This document shows, piece after piece, positions 8,424 through 17,413 of a DNA stretch of 64,000 nt. The notes under the pieces are model-generated. The model was not told the DNA's origin. It made no database searches and worked only from the letters and a program-made list of their open reading frames with translations. A program made the position numbers and the translations under genes. Origin of the DNA: Endomicrobium proavitum (GTDB taxonomy: Bacteria > Elusimicrobiota > Endomicrobiia > Endomicrobiales > Endomicrobiaceae); the NCBI RefSeq assembly GCF_001027545.1, contig NZ_CP009498.1, positions 1,116,001 to 1,180,000 on the forward strand. The letters run 5' to 3'. Position 1 is the first letter of the stretch. Every line of letters begins with the position of its first letter.

Positions 8424-9749
8424 TTAAAATTTTATAAGAGTATCCCACAAAAGTCCTTTGTATCCGAACCCCCTGAGAGTTCTCATCATCTCTTCTCCTT
8501 TTTCAGGTGGGAATATTCTTTTTCTATTACCTTTAAAAGATTGCAATATCATATCGTTCATTTTGGAAATATTAATTTTATCTGAAAAATAATAATATGG
8601 TTTTAGCAGATTTGTATCTTTCGTCAACTTTCCTTCTTTAAGAGCGCGATTATAAATTTCAGTATTATAGTGCACCCTCACGCCTGAAAAAACCATTACA
8701 ACGCCATTGTTAATTTTTTTAATATTGTCAAGGCTTTCTTGTATAGTGCCGTATGTTTCATCAGGTCCACCAAAGATAATGAAATGCGAGCATGGAAGCC
8801 TTAAATCATCGCACATACTTTGAAATTTTAAAACATCATCAAATTTAAATGTTTTTTTTAAAGCATTCAAAGTTGTATCACATGCTGCATCCGTTCCAAG
8901 TTCAACGGCAAAAAGCCCAGCTTCTTTAAAAAGTTTTAAGTCTTCAAATGAAACATTAGCCGGATTAAAATATGCCGCAAATTTAATTTTCACATTTTGA
9001 CTGATAATCTCTCTGCACAAATCGCACGCATACCCGCAAGAATCGTTAAAAACAGAATCCGTAAAAAAGATTTCATTTACACCCATTTCTTGTTGTAATT
9101 TTTTTATGTAGCCAACAATAGTTTTAACTTCAAACGCAGCAAATTTTCTGCCGTCAATTGACGGATAGGAACAGTATCCGCATTTATATGCACAACCGCG
9201 TTTTGTAAGAACACCAAGAAGCCCGCCTGAACGCATATATTTTTGTAATAGATTTTTGTCTATATCCGGTTCAAGTGCCGAATCAAAACCTTGTGAAGAA
9301 AATATATTTTCTTTTATATTTTCACCTGATAAAATATTGCTTACTAAAACCTGAACAGATTTTTCCCCTGCTCCAACTATCCCAAAATCGGCATTTGCAT
9401 AATCTAAAAATTTTTCAGCCACAACAGAAAAACCGGCTCCTCCAAGAAAAACAGGTATATTATTAACACTTTTTATTTCCCTGATTAAATTTTTAACAAC
9501 ATCACACGACCAATGGTTATCTGCAGCTAAATAATCTTCATTATCTATATTTCTGACAGATATACCGACAATATTCGGGTTAAATTCCGCTATTGTTTCC
9601 CTAAGAGATTTATTCGGAAACAGGCAATCATATTGTAAAACCGTATGGTTATTTTTTTTAAGTGCCGCGCTTATCGCCGCCATTCCGATAGGGTAAACAG
9701 GATATGGATAAACGTATGTATTGGCAGATATCAACAAAATTTTCGCCAT
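8424..9749 (-). CDS. B12-binding-domain radical SAM enzyme
   Basis: From ATG at 9749 (AAAAAAGG about 12 bases upstream, two bases after the thioesterase stop) the product is 441 residues. The N-terminal ~130 residues form a Rossmann-like B12-binding domain (ILLISANTYVYPYPVYPIG, NIVGISVRN, FLGGAGFS). The radical SAM domain carries the cluster motif CAYKCGYC near residue 185 and continues to about residue 390. B12-radical SAM enzymes methylate, cyclise or rearrange unactivated carbons (families of HpnP and BchE). It is not among the core aryl-polyene genes I know, so it may tailor the product. The cobalamin-binding DXHXXG is absent, which is common in this superfamily. Confidence 0.85.
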   Translation of the reverse strand: MAKILLISANTYVYPYPVYPIGMAAISAALKKNNHTVLQYDCLFPNKSLRETIAEFNPNIVGISVRNIDNEDYLAADNHWSCDVVKNLIREIKSVNNIPVFLGGAGFSVVAEKFLDYANADFGIVGAGEKSVQVLVSNILSGENIKENIFSSQGFDSALEPDIDKNLLQKYMRSGGLLGVLTKRGCAYKCGYCSYPSIDGRKFAAFEVKTIVGYIKKLQQEMGVNEIFFTDSVFNDSCGYACDLCREIISQNVKIKFAAYFNPANVSFEDLKLFKEAGLFAVELGTDAACDTTLNALKKTFKFDDVLKFQSMCDDLRLPCSHFIIFGGPDETYGTIQESLDNIKKINNGVVMVFSGVRVHYNTEIYNRALKEGKLTKDTNLLKPYYYFSDKINISKMNDMILQSFKGNRKRIFPPEKGEEMMRTLRGFGYKGLLWDTLIKF

Positions 9750-9751
9750 TA

Positions 9752-10213
9752 TTAGATTTGACCTTTTTTCCAATTCTCGCAAAATTTCTCAAAAAAAGCA
9801 GGTTTTGCAACAAGTATTCCCTTAACGTTGTCTATCATCAAATGAATACTATAACCTGTAGTCATAAGTTCATCTTTTTGATTATAAATATGGAATTCAA
9901 AATCTAACCTTGCCGCTTCATTCCAATATAGCAACGTTTCTATCTTATATGTTTGCTTGAATTCAAGCGGTAAAACATAATCTACATGAAACTTTTTCAA
10001 TGGGATATTTATTCCATGATTAAAGAAATCAAGGTAACCTATAGAATACTTATCTCCCAACGTTACGCGCCCCTCTTCAAAAAAGCTTGCATAGTTTCCA
10101 TGCCACATAATATTTAGCGGGTCTAATTCATCAAAGCGAACTTGACGCTCAATGGTATATTTTAAAGGTTTAGGGTCTTGTGGATTTTGTTTAAAATAAG
10201 ATTTTTGAATCAT
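9752..10213 (-). CDS. Hotdog-fold acyl thioesterase (4HBT family)
   Basis: This 153-residue hotdog protein has the 4-hydroxybenzoyl-CoA thioesterase pattern RFDELDPLNIMWHGNYASFFEEGR, with the catalytic-type acidic residue in FDELDP. It is the expected counterpart of the thioesterase (ApeK-like) of aryl polyene clusters, releasing or editing ACP-bound intermediates in the cytoplasm. The gene is packed two bases from the next gene and two bases after the dehydratase stop. The first 20 residues are a basic extension before the hotdog domain. Thioesterase class is well supported; its in vivo substrate is inferred from context. Confidence 0.82.
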   Translation of the reverse strand: MIQKSYFKQNPQDPKPLKYTIERQVRFDELDPLNIMWHGNYASFFEEGRVTLGDKYSIGYLDFFNHGINIPLKKFHVDYVLPLEFKQTYKIETLLYWNEAARLDFEFHIYNQKDELMTTGYSIHLMIDNVKGILVAKPAFFEKFCENWKKGQI

Positions 10214-10215
10214 GA

Positions 10216-10557
10216 TTAAGTAACCTCAATATTCATTTGTGAGTAGATTTCTTTCTCGTCTTTGATAATAATTTTAAAACTTTCTCCGGTTTGCGCCACT
10301 GCAATAAAAATACGGCTGTTTGGTAAAATAGGTTTAATAAATTTTATTTTTTTAACTCCTTTTAAGACAACATTTTCCCTGTTTAACAGTTTATTGATGC
10401 AAAACATTGCCATTTCTATCTGTACTATTCCGGGCAAAAGAGGACGATGAGGAAAATGTCCTTGAAACGCACAAAAATTCTCTTTTATGAAAAATGTAAA
10501 GATTAAGTTTTCATAATTTTCAAATGATTTTTTTATATCTTCTTTAACTCTCGTCAT
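10216..10557 (-). CDS. FabZ-like 3-hydroxyacyl-ACP dehydratase (short)
   Basis: This 113-residue hotdog protein contains FQGHFPHRPLLPGIVQIEMA, matching the catalytic HFPXXPXXPG loop and following helix of FabZ/ApeI-type dehydratases. It would remove water from 3-hydroxyacyl-ACP to make each new double bond of the polyene. At 113 residues it is shorter than FabZ (about 145), as is usual for the pathway-specific ApeI type. Its start overlaps the stop of the exporter gene by four bases (ATGA). A second, divergent dehydratase-like protein lies at 13860-14282, so the pair may form a heteromer; I infer this from known systems. Confidence 0.82.
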   Translation of the reverse strand: MTRVKEDIKKSFENYENLIFTFFIKENFCAFQGHFPHRPLLPGIVQIEMAMFCINKLLNRENVVLKGVKKIKFIKPILPNSRIFIAVAQTGESFKIIIKDEKEIYSQMNIEVT

Positions 10558-13268
10558 ATTTTATTCATCCATAAAACAGAATTTTTTCCGTTGTAGAAAT
10601 TAATTCTTCCGTTTAATTCTTCTATATTTTTCTTTTCGCCGTCAAAAAAATACTCTGTAAAAAAAGAAGCAATTTCTTCAATATTATTTTTTGGCATATG
10701 GCTCATATAAAAATATATATCCGTTTCTCCGTTATTTTTTACTTTCATATCCAACAACTTGACGCCTAAATCGCTCATTATTACAACTCTATTTCCATCT
10801 CGCTCTGTTACAGTTAAGGCGTTAAATGGCAAGCTGTCTTCGTAAACGCCGTAAAACATTTCAATTGATAAGGATTGTGTTTCATTTTGTTCAGGTTCAA
10901 TATTGTAATGAACTTTGCTTATAGAAGCACAGCCCGAAAATAATATAAAGACCGCAAGGAGTGCTAAAGAATTTTTTTTTATATTTTTTAAGAAAGCAGG
11001 CAGAATAAAAATACTTACTAAAATTGCAGTAAGAATGCCAGTAAAAACCATAAAACCTATAATAAATAAAACCTTATGTTGCGCCGCCATGAGTGAACCA
11101 AAACCGATAAGTGTTGAAAACGCCGCAATAACAACCGCTTTTGTTGGATGAAGTTCTGTCGCCGCTGTATTTTGGAAAATTACAAATAAGCCATAATCTA
11201 TTCCGAGCCCCAAAAGAAGAGGCATTGCAAAAAGCCCGAATAAATTAATTTTTATACTAAGCAGCGCCGCCATAGCAAAAAAAATGCATATTGAACACAG
11301 CGGAGGTAAAAGTGAAAGTAGCGCCAATTTAAAACTTTTAAGCATTGCAACCAAAGCTACAAAAGAAAATATTATCAAAGAAATTACTATTACAAAAAAA
11401 CTCGAAGAAATATCCGAAACTATTTTTTTTTGCAGAACTTCATTTGATATCATCACTGTTTCAATATTATCATTATTGTTTATTTGCGCCTGTGCAGGCA
11501 CAATATTTACAAAAGCGTATTCTTCCCCTGTTTGTATTATAGGGTTAAATATTTCATACATATCAAAACGTTCATGCTCACCAAATTGACCTGTATTTAA
11601 ATAATTGTAAAAATTATCAAAAGCATCGGGTTTAATTGCATATTTTATTGACATTTTGTTTATTGCTTTTTTTATATCTGCAATCTTTTGCGCAGTCCAA
11701 AAATTTTTCCAACGTTTCACATTATTGGCTTTTGTTTTTTGAGAAGGAAACAATTCGGCAAGTTTAAGATGTCCGGAATTTATCTGAAAAAGCTTTTCAT
11801 TGTTTTCAAGAACTTCTTCTTTATCTTTTCCCAAAACAAAAACCATTGCATTATTATCATACGCCCCGCCTATAAGTTCTTCAAACTCTTTCCTGTCATT
11901 TTCAAAATTTTTCGTAACTGTATTTAGAGATTGCAATGAAATATCAAACTGGACAAATTTAAAACCTACAATGCCGGCAGAAAAAATTACAAATACTATA
12001 ATCCATGCGACATAAGGTTTTAAAGTTACAGCAACATTAATTTGCTTTAACTCTTCTTTCTTACTTAACTCTTCTTTCTTAACATCAAAAATAAAAGCCG
12101 CAGTTAAAAACGACAGCGCCATGGCGATAAGAAGTCCTCCTGCGCAAAACAATGCAATTTGTCTAAAGACTCCTATATTTGAAAAAAATAAAATCATAAA
12201 AGTAAATATAGACGTCATTGCGCTTATAAATATAGGCTTGAACATTTTTTTTGCGTTTGCAAATTTATTTTCTTCAGTAGAAGATTTCATTGCAAAATAC
12301 ATATATACGGAATAATCCACAGATAATCCCATTAAAACAGAACCAAAACCTATTGTAATTCCGGAGATAGTTTTAAAAGTAAAGAATGTTATCACTGCGG
12401 CAAATATAATGGTTACAGCCGGCATAACATAAATGAAAATCGCTTTTTTATCTCTTAAAAAAACCAAAAACAACGCAATCATAAGAGCTGTCGATATAGC
12501 GAATATTTTAGACATATCGGAAACTATTACCGAGCGATTTTCCACGGTATAACGCGGAGCACCCATATAAAAAACTGAAGTGTTTTCAGGCAGGTCTTTT
12601 TTTATCGTTTTAAAAATTTCGTCTATTTTTAAAGCATAGTTTCCGTCAAGAAAATTTTTAGGGTAGTCAAAAACAAAAAGTGCATGTTTTGAATCTTTAG
12701 AGATAAGAAATCCGTTATTTATTTCAAGCGAACCGGAAACGTCTAAGATTTTAAGCCTGTCGGCAAATATTGAAAACATTCCTATAGGATCTACAATAAT
12801 GAAATCTTGCAGAAAAATTCCTTCTGCAAAACACAATCTTTTTATATTATCCTCAACTCTTTTTGATATATCGGTCGTCGTTAAAAAACAATTTAACTGA
12901 TTTTCTAAATCTTCATTAAAAATTTCAGGAACGCCGTAATAATAAGCAAGCATGAAATCTTTATCGGTATTGACCACTTTCAATGACAAAGTCTCATCGT
13001 TTAAAAGAATTGAAGAAACAGTATCTACCGTTTGTTGAATGCCTTGAGAAGTATCAGCGCTTACAACAATGAAAAGTTTATTTGCTAAAGGAGAGTTTTG
13101 GAAAAGTTTTATTTCCTTTGACAAAGAATCCGGAAGCATTTCGGATATGTCTTCTCGAAAACTTATTTTTGAAAAAAGAAAAATAAAAAATACGAAAATA
13201 AGACACAATAACGCTAAATAAATTTTTTTATACTTGAAAATGACTTCAAAATTAAATGACTCGCACAT
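10554..13268 (-). CDS. MMPL/RND exporter with fused C-terminal lipoprotein-like domain
   Basis: This 904-residue membrane protein has the MMPL layout: one N-terminal membrane helix (20-35), a periplasmic loop, six helices (about 235-440), a second loop (about 460-640) and more helices to about 775, with GFGSVLMGLSVDYSVYMYF and LGLGIDYGLF as the repeat motifs. It probably carries the finished polyene lipid out of the inner membrane. Residues ~765-904 start with a lipoprotein-style signal (SLALLAVFILFSGCASI, Cys780) followed by a DUF3261-like domain, normally a separate lipoprotein (ApeN type). No start codon precedes that signal, so the fusion appears real. The start overlaps the LolA-like gene by 17 bases. 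Confidence 0.82.
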   Translation of the reverse strand: MCESFNFEVIFKYKKIYLALLCLIFVFFIFLFSKISFREDISEMLPDSLSKEIKLFQNSPLANKLFIVVSADTSQGIQQTVDTVSSILLNDETLSLKVVNTDKDFMLAYYYGVPEIFNEDLENQLNCFLTTTDISKRVEDNIKRLCFAEGIFLQDFIIVDPIGMFSIFADRLKILDVSGSLEINNGFLISKDSKHALFVFDYPKNFLDGNYALKIDEIFKTIKKDLPENTSVFYMGAPRYTVENRSVIVSDMSKIFAISTALMIALFLVFLRDKKAIFIYVMPAVTIIFAAVITFFTFKTISGITIGFGSVLMGLSVDYSVYMYFAMKSSTEENKFANAKKMFKPIFISAMTSIFTFMILFFSNIGVFRQIALFCAGGLLIAMALSFLTAAFIFDVKKEELSKKEELKQINVAVTLKPYVAWIIVFVIFSAGIVGFKFVQFDISLQSLNTVTKNFENDRKEFEELIGGAYDNNAMVFVLGKDKEEVLENNEKLFQINSGHLKLAELFPSQKTKANNVKRWKNFWTAQKIADIKKAINKMSIKYAIKPDAFDNFYNYLNTGQFGEHERFDMYEIFNPIIQTGEEYAFVNIVPAQAQINNNDNIETVMISNEVLQKKIVSDISSSFFVIVISLIIFSFVALVAMLKSFKLALLSLLPPLCSICIFFAMAALLSIKINLFGLFAMPLLLGLGIDYGLFVIFQNTAATELHPTKAVVIAAFSTLIGFGSLMAAQHKVLFIIGFMVFTGILTAILVSIFILPAFLKNIKKNSLALLAVFILFSGCASISKVHYNIEPEQNETQSLSIEMFYGVYEDSLPFNALTVTERDGNRVVIMSDLGVKLLDMKVKNNGETDIYFYMSHMPKNNIEEIASFFTEYFFDGEKKNIEELNGRINFYNGKNSVLWMNKI

Positions 13269-13857
13269 TTTCAGGCAAATCCTTGTTTATTTCCGTTCCA
13301 GAGAAAGTGATAATCGTTTTATCTCCGTTTCTATTTAAAATAACTACTTTCCTCACGGCTGCAATTGAACTTGAAAATATTATTTTTATATTTTCAATCA
13401 TTTGTTTTGTTGAGTTGTCTTTAGGATATAAAACTATACCGCCTTCACTCTCTTCAATTTTGTATGTTTTTGAAATTGAATCTTTATCCATTACAATAAA
13501 AACATATAACTGGCTAACCATAGCCTTTGCCATAGGCTGATTGCTTATATCTTTAACTTCTCTTTTGCCATTGTTGTTATACTGCCATGAGAAAGTTTTG
13601 TTACCGTCAATCATAAAACCGTATTCAAAAGGCGCAAAATATTGCCACTTTAAGAAATCCGGATTTTTAAAATAGAATTTCCCTGAACTTATAAAAGGTT
13701 TTTGAGAAATTGAAAGATATTTTTCCATTGTAAAACTACTTGCAATGGTTTGGACTGAGGAAAAATCTTTAAAAATGTCATCTATGTTGCCGGCATACGA
13801 AAAAACCATGAAAAAGAACAAAAACAGTACGCATAAAGAAATTTTTTTTATCGCCAT
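13252..13857 (-). CDS. LolA-like periplasmic carrier, polyene cluster
   Basis: From ATG at 13857 (GGAG five bases upstream; the upstream in-frame GTG overlaps that SD) the product is 201 residues. It has a clear signal peptide (basic start, long hydrophobic run, cleavage near SYAG). The mature part matches the LolA fold: SSFTMEKYLSISQKPFISSG, KWQYFAPFEYGFMIDGN, TIITFSG. Within polyene clusters this protein (ApeL type) is thought to ferry the product across the periplasm, by analogy with LolA and lipoproteins. It lies between a dehydratase and the MMPL exporter, as expected for export genes. Cargo is inferred. Confidence 0.85.
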   Translation of the reverse strand: MAIKKISLCVLFLFFFMVFSYAGNIDDIFKDFSSVQTIASSFTMEKYLSISQKPFISSGKFYFKNPDFLKWQYFAPFEYGFMIDGNKTFSWQYNNNGKREVKDISNQPMAKAMVSQLYVFIVMDKDSISKTYKIEESEGGIVLYPKDNSTKQMIENIKIIFSSSIAAVRKVVILNRNGDKTIITFSGTEINKDLPENVRVI

Positions 13858-13859
13858 TA

Positions 13860-14282
13860 TCACTCCAAAATTTCAAAAATTCTCAATTCTCCGCCGGCGA
13901 GAACAGTTCTATCTTTTAAAACCTCAACTTTAATGATATGCATCTGTTCAATGCTGTCTATTCGTTCTAAATTACAAAAGATTTCCTCGTTTGCTTTTGC
14001 GTCATTATAAAACGAAAAATCTCTAACGCTTACAAGAAATCCTTTTGCACTTTCTTTATTTTTTTTGTTTTTTTGGTATAAATCTATGGCAGCAAAAGAT
14101 TGAGCCGCAATTTCAATAAACGCAGCTCTGGAAAAGAAATTATTTTCGTCTACAAAAATATTATCCGGCTTGATAAAAAATTTCGTCTGCCCTCTGCTTT
14201 CACTTTCTTCGAGAATTTTATCCACAAGAAGCATAGGCGCTTTATGAAACATATGTTTTTTTAAATTAAAGGATTTAATCAT
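13860..14282 (-). CDS. Second hotdog dehydratase-like protein (ApeP type)
   Basis: This 140-residue hotdog protein carries HKAPMLLVDKILEE near residue 13 and AAFIEIAAQSFAAID near residue 78, the pattern of the ApeP-type 3-hydroxyacyl-ACP dehydratases of aryl polyene clusters. The HXXPMXXXD loop holds the likely catalytic histidine. It probably pairs with the FabZ-like protein encoded at 10216-10557. The start is five bases after the stop of the gene upstream. Confidence in the dehydratase superfamily is good; whether it is catalytic or a structural partner cannot be decided from sequence. Confidence 0.75.
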   Translation of the reverse strand: MIKSFNLKKHMFHKAPMLLVDKILEESESRGQTKFFIKPDNIFVDENNFFSRAAFIEIAAQSFAAIDLYQKNKKNKESAKGFLVSVRDFSFYNDAKANEEIFCNLERIDSIEQMHIIKVEVLKDRTVLAGGELRIFEILE

Positions 14283-14287
14283 AAAAT

Positions 14288-14660
14288 TTAATACACTATA
14301 TTACCCTTAATACTTTTGCTAAAATTTGCAACCCATGCGCTATATTTCGCATGGATTTTATTTTTAGAAGCATTATATTGCATATTAACGCTGTCTTTAT
14401 AAGTTATACTGTACCCTGTTTTGCTATAGTTAATATCTACAACTATCATGTGCTGTATTACATGTAATGTCGCAGTAATTATATTGTCTGGTTTTTTTAC
14501 GGGCGTCCAATCTTTATCCTGACATGCTCGCATTATTGCAGTTTCCACCGTTTTAGTATCTTTTGCCGACAAATAGACGTTGACAACATTTGCAATTGCA
14601 AGAGAAGCCGCAAATACCGTCGAAGTAAAAAATAAAAAAACCTGCAAGATTTTTTTTCAT
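14288..14660 (-). CDS. Periplasmic protein of unknown function, frame broken at an A8 tract
   Basis: The best start is ATG at 14660, with AAAGGAG eight bases upstream, but that frame leaves the coding frame at a run of eight A (coding strand; 14650-14657). With seven A the product begins MKKILQVFLFFTSTVFAAS, a perfect signal peptide joined to the remaining ~115 residues. As written only a TTG start inside the signal peptide is available. The mature part (KDWTPVKKPDNIITATLH, SKNKIHAKYSAWVANFSKSI) resembles small exported proteins found beside DUF4823 lipoproteins. It may be restored by slippage, be phase-variable, or be a pseudogene. Confidence 0.6.
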
Positions 14661-14675
14661 TTTATATCTCCTTTA

Positions 14676-15209
14676 CTAAAAAATATCCTCGCAAAATTTT
14701 TTAATAATGCCATCAGATAATTTTTCTGCGCTTTGATTTGAAAATGTCATTGCGCGTCCTTTAATCGCAATAGTTCTATTTATTACTTCTTTTGCAGCTG
14801 CAACATCATAAACAGACACATTAATTTCGCTTCTTGTTGGAACACCTGACCACGCTGCCGCTCTTGGCTCCCAATGCATTATAGTAGGTTTAATGATATA
14901 GTAGGCGTTATTCTTTTTTGCATCGCTAACATACTCCTGCCATGAATTTTTTGAAGAAGCAATTATTACATTTGAAGCATAAGGTCTTAAATTAACTGAA
15001 AACATATTCGTAATAGCTACGCCGGAGCCATTGTATACTTTCCCATCAAAAGAACCATCATCGCTTTTTATTACATAAATCACTTTATTTTTTTGTATTT
15101 TCACTACTCCCGTTTGTATAACATCTTTATTCGTTGCTGTCGTAGTACATCCGACAATAAACGCAATAAAGCAAAAAATGCTCAATACCGACATTGTTAT
15201 TTTTTTCAC
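14676..15209 (-). CDS. DUF4823-like lipoprotein
   Basis: This 177-residue protein has a lipoprotein signal ending in FIVGC (Cys21), followed by a Thr-rich linker and a mixed domain with NAYYIIKPTIMHWEPRAAAWSGVPTRSEINVSVYDV, as in DUF4823 family lipoproteins. Residue +2 after the Cys is Thr, so outer-membrane sorting is plausible. Function is unknown. It sits in the polyene operon between a PlsC-type acyltransferase and the frame-broken periplasmic protein, with an SD (GGAGGGTGG) six bases before the start. It may take part in surface display of the product, by context only. Confidence 0.72.
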   Translation of the reverse strand: MKKITMSVLSIFCFIAFIVGCTTTATNKDVIQTGVVKIQKNKVIYVIKSDDGSFDGKVYNGSGVAITNMFSVNLRPYASNVIIASSKNSWQEYVSDAKKNNAYYIIKPTIMHWEPRAAAWSGVPTRSEINVSVYDVAAAKEVINRTIAIKGRAMTFSNQSAEKLSDGIIKKFCEDIF

Positions 15210-15226
15210 TATTCCACCCTCCTATT

Positions 15227-15940
15227 CTATTTTAATTGGCTTACTATCAACTTTTTAACATAGCGCGCCATTTTTAAACCTCCGGCATCGCCTTCAAATT
15301 GTTTTGGTGAAACCGAATCTAGTTGAATATACTCAACATCGGCTTTTTTTGGAAAATATGAACCAGGAGGAAGAAGCTCCTCTAATCCTTTAATTACAAA
15401 TGGCACAACCGGCGTTTTTGTTTTAATTGCCGCTTCAAAAGCAAGCGAGTGGAAACGTCCTGTAGTTTTTCTTCTTGTCCCTTCGGGAAAAATGCCTATG
15501 TGAAGCCCTTGCGATAATTTTTTCCTGACTTCTTCTATTATCTGTTCCGCCGTTTTACCATCCGAGTTTATATATCCTCCTTTTGCTATATATGTTCCGT
15601 AAAATGGAATTCTAAACGGCCAACCTTTTGCTATGCAGACAAGATTTTTAATCCCAAAATCAGAAAACAAAAACGTATCATAAGTGCAGGGATGATTTGC
15701 CACAAGAATTGACGGGCGTTCAATTAAACGTTTCTTCGTTATCTTTTTATTGAATACGCTAACAAATAAAATTGCAAGTTGGACAACACTACCCTGAACA
15801 TAAATAAAATTTCTAAGCTGCGCTTCTTTAAAGCCTGTTATCAAAAAAAACGGATAAACAAAAAAGCCCGAAAGCGAAAGCCATACATACACTGCGGCAA
15901 CAAATGGAAATGCGTATAATTTTTTAAGAAAATCAGACAT
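15227..15940 (-). CDS. PlsC-like 1-acylglycerol-3-phosphate acyltransferase, polyene cluster
   Basis: This 237-residue protein has one or two N-terminal membrane segments (about 10-35, 48-63) and the acyltransferase motifs: VANHPCTYDTFLF (HX4D block I, here HPCTYD), FRIPFYGTYIAKGGYI (block II), IGIFPEGTRR (block III) and TPVVPFVIKG (block IV). It probably transfers an acyl or polyenoyl group from ACP to a lipid at the cytoplasmic face of the inner membrane, the role of the ApeD-type protein in aryl polyene pathways. Its start overlaps the ACP stop by eight bases, so it is probably coupled to the adjacent carrier protein. Confidence 0.85.
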   Translation of the reverse strand: MSDFLKKLYAFPFVAAVYVWLSLSGFFVYPFFLITGFKEAQLRNFIYVQGSVVQLAILFVSVFNKKITKKRLIERPSILVANHPCTYDTFLFSDFGIKNLVCIAKGWPFRIPFYGTYIAKGGYINSDGKTAEQIIEEVRKKLSQGLHIGIFPEGTRRKTTGRFHSLAFEAAIKTKTPVVPFVIKGLEELLPPGSYFPKKADVEYIQLDSVSPKQFEGDAGGLKMARYVKKLIVSQLK

Positions 15941-16187
15941 TCTTTTTCATTAACCCTTCTATATAGTTATAGAGATCGTTAAGCGTTATAATTTTGCCAA
16001 TTTCGTAATTAGTTCTCATTTTTACTTTGAATGCCTGCTCCAAAACAACAACCATATCAACCGCATCAAGGCTGTCTAAACCTAAATCAGCAAAGAAATT
16101 TGCATCAGGTTTCATTACAGCCGGATCAAGTTCAAACTCTTTAATTAGCGCATCGTTGACCTTTCTAATAATTTCTTCTTTTATCAT
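15933..16187 (-). CDS. Acyl carrier protein (second of two in the cluster)
   Basis: This 84-residue ACP has the phosphopantetheine site ADLGLDSLDAVDMV (Ser39). The start overlaps the ketosynthase stop by four bases (ATGA) and the stop overlaps the PlsC-type start, placing it in a coupled ketosynthase-ACP-acyltransferase set. This packing suggests it hands chains to the acyltransferase, while the other ACP (6058-6315) may serve starter loading; that division is inference. It is closer in its core to general fatty-acid ACPs than the first one. Confidence 0.9.
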   Translation of the reverse strand: MIKEEIIRKVNDALIKEFELDPAVMKPDANFFADLGLDSLDAVDMVVVLEQAFKVKMRTNYEIGKIITLNDLYNYIEGLMKKNV

Positions 16188-17413
16188 TCGTATCTCCTCA
16201 CAATTAGAGAACAGTTTGTACCACCAAGAGCAAAACTATTTTTTACAAATGTGCTTATTTTTAAATTTGCATTTTTTACAAGATGGTTTACATTTGAGCA
16301 TTCTTTATCTATATTTTCTAAATTTAATGTTGCTGCTATTTTATTTTGGTGCACCATATCTAACATTGCTATAAGCTCGAGAGTTCCGCTTGCAGCCATA
16401 GTGTGTCCGATATGCCCTTTTAGACTATTTACAGGCACCTTGCTGCCAAATACTGCATTTATCGCTTTACTTTCCTCAACATCTCCGGCAAGAGTACTTG
16501 TCGCGTGAGCGTTGATAAAATCTATGTCCGAAGCGTTAAGTGATGCACTTTTTAAGGCAATTTGCATACATTCACTTATACATTCTTTTGAAGGATGAGA
16601 AATACTTTTTGTTTCCGTATTTGTTCCAAAACCTATGATTTCACCATAAATTTTTACATTTCTTTTTAAGGCGCTTTCAAGCGATTCTACAAAAAGCATA
16701 CCGCAGCCTTCGCCGCATACTATACCACATCGTGCAGAATCAAAAGGACGGGACGCTTTCTGTGGAGTATTATTAAACATATTGCTTGCGGCATTCATAA
16801 TTGCAAAACATGCCGTCATTATTGGATGATATTCATCTGTTCCGCCGCAAAGCGCATTTTCAACAAGCCCTGTCGCAACAGCAAGATATGCAAGCCCCGC
16901 ATTAGCAAGCCCTGTAGCACAAGCGGTGCTAGTTCCAAAACCTGGTCCTTTTATATTAAAAGCCTGTGCAATATTTGCTAAAGGCGAGTGATTCATAACT
17001 TGAAATATTGCCGTAGTTTTAACGGTATCAAATTCATTATTATTATATTTGTTTACAAAATCTATCCAAGCCTGCATACTGCTTATAGTAGAACCCAAAA
17101 ACAAAGAAGTATTCTCAGGAGCGTTTTCAAAACCTGCGCTCTTAAGCGCTTCCTTAACAGCTACCGCCGCAAATAAAGACATTTTTGACATCGATCGTCT
17201 AAAGTGGCGCGGTATGTATGAAAAATCTATATCTTCAATAGTTGATGAGACTTTACTTGTTATTTCGGAAATTTTTACAAGTTCTTCGTTAAACTTTACG
17301 CTGCTCTTTCCGGCAAGCATATTTTGCGCAAGCAAAGAAGCTCCGGCGCCATACGGAGAAACTGCTCCGACACCCGTAATTACAACTCTTCTGCTGTAAG
17401 CATTTACGCTCAT
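16184..17413 (-). CDS. Beta-ketoacyl-ACP synthase (second ketosynthase of the cluster)
   Basis: This 409-residue condensing enzyme retains the triad: TSTACATGLANAG (Cys165), INAHATSTLAGDVEESK and KGHIGHTMAASGTLE. It ends with FALGGTNCSLIV, the usual glycine-rich C-terminal motif. Aryl polyene clusters generally hold two or three ketosynthase-type proteins, including one inactive partner; here this one and the protein at 4705-5892 are catalytic, and the inactive-looking domain is fused to the AMP ligase. The gene overlaps both neighbours by four bases, so the order FAD enzyme, ketosynthase, ACP is coupled. Confidence 0.9.
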   Translation of the reverse strand: MSVNAYSRRVVITGVGAVSPYGAGASLLAQNMLAGKSSVKFNEELVKISEITSKVSSTIEDIDFSYIPRHFRRSMSKMSLFAAVAVKEALKSAGFENAPENTSLFLGSTISSMQAWIDFVNKYNNNEFDTVKTTAIFQVMNHSPLANIAQAFNIKGPGFGTSTACATGLANAGLAYLAVATGLVENALCGGTDEYHPIMTACFAIMNAASNMFNNTPQKASRPFDSARCGIVCGEGCGMLFVESLESALKRNVKIYGEIIGFGTNTETKSISHPSKECISECMQIALKSASLNASDIDFINAHATSTLAGDVEESKAINAVFGSKVPVNSLKGHIGHTMAASGTLELIAMLDMVHQNKIAATLNLENIDKECSNVNHLVKNANLKISTFVKNSFALGGTNCSLIVRRYE

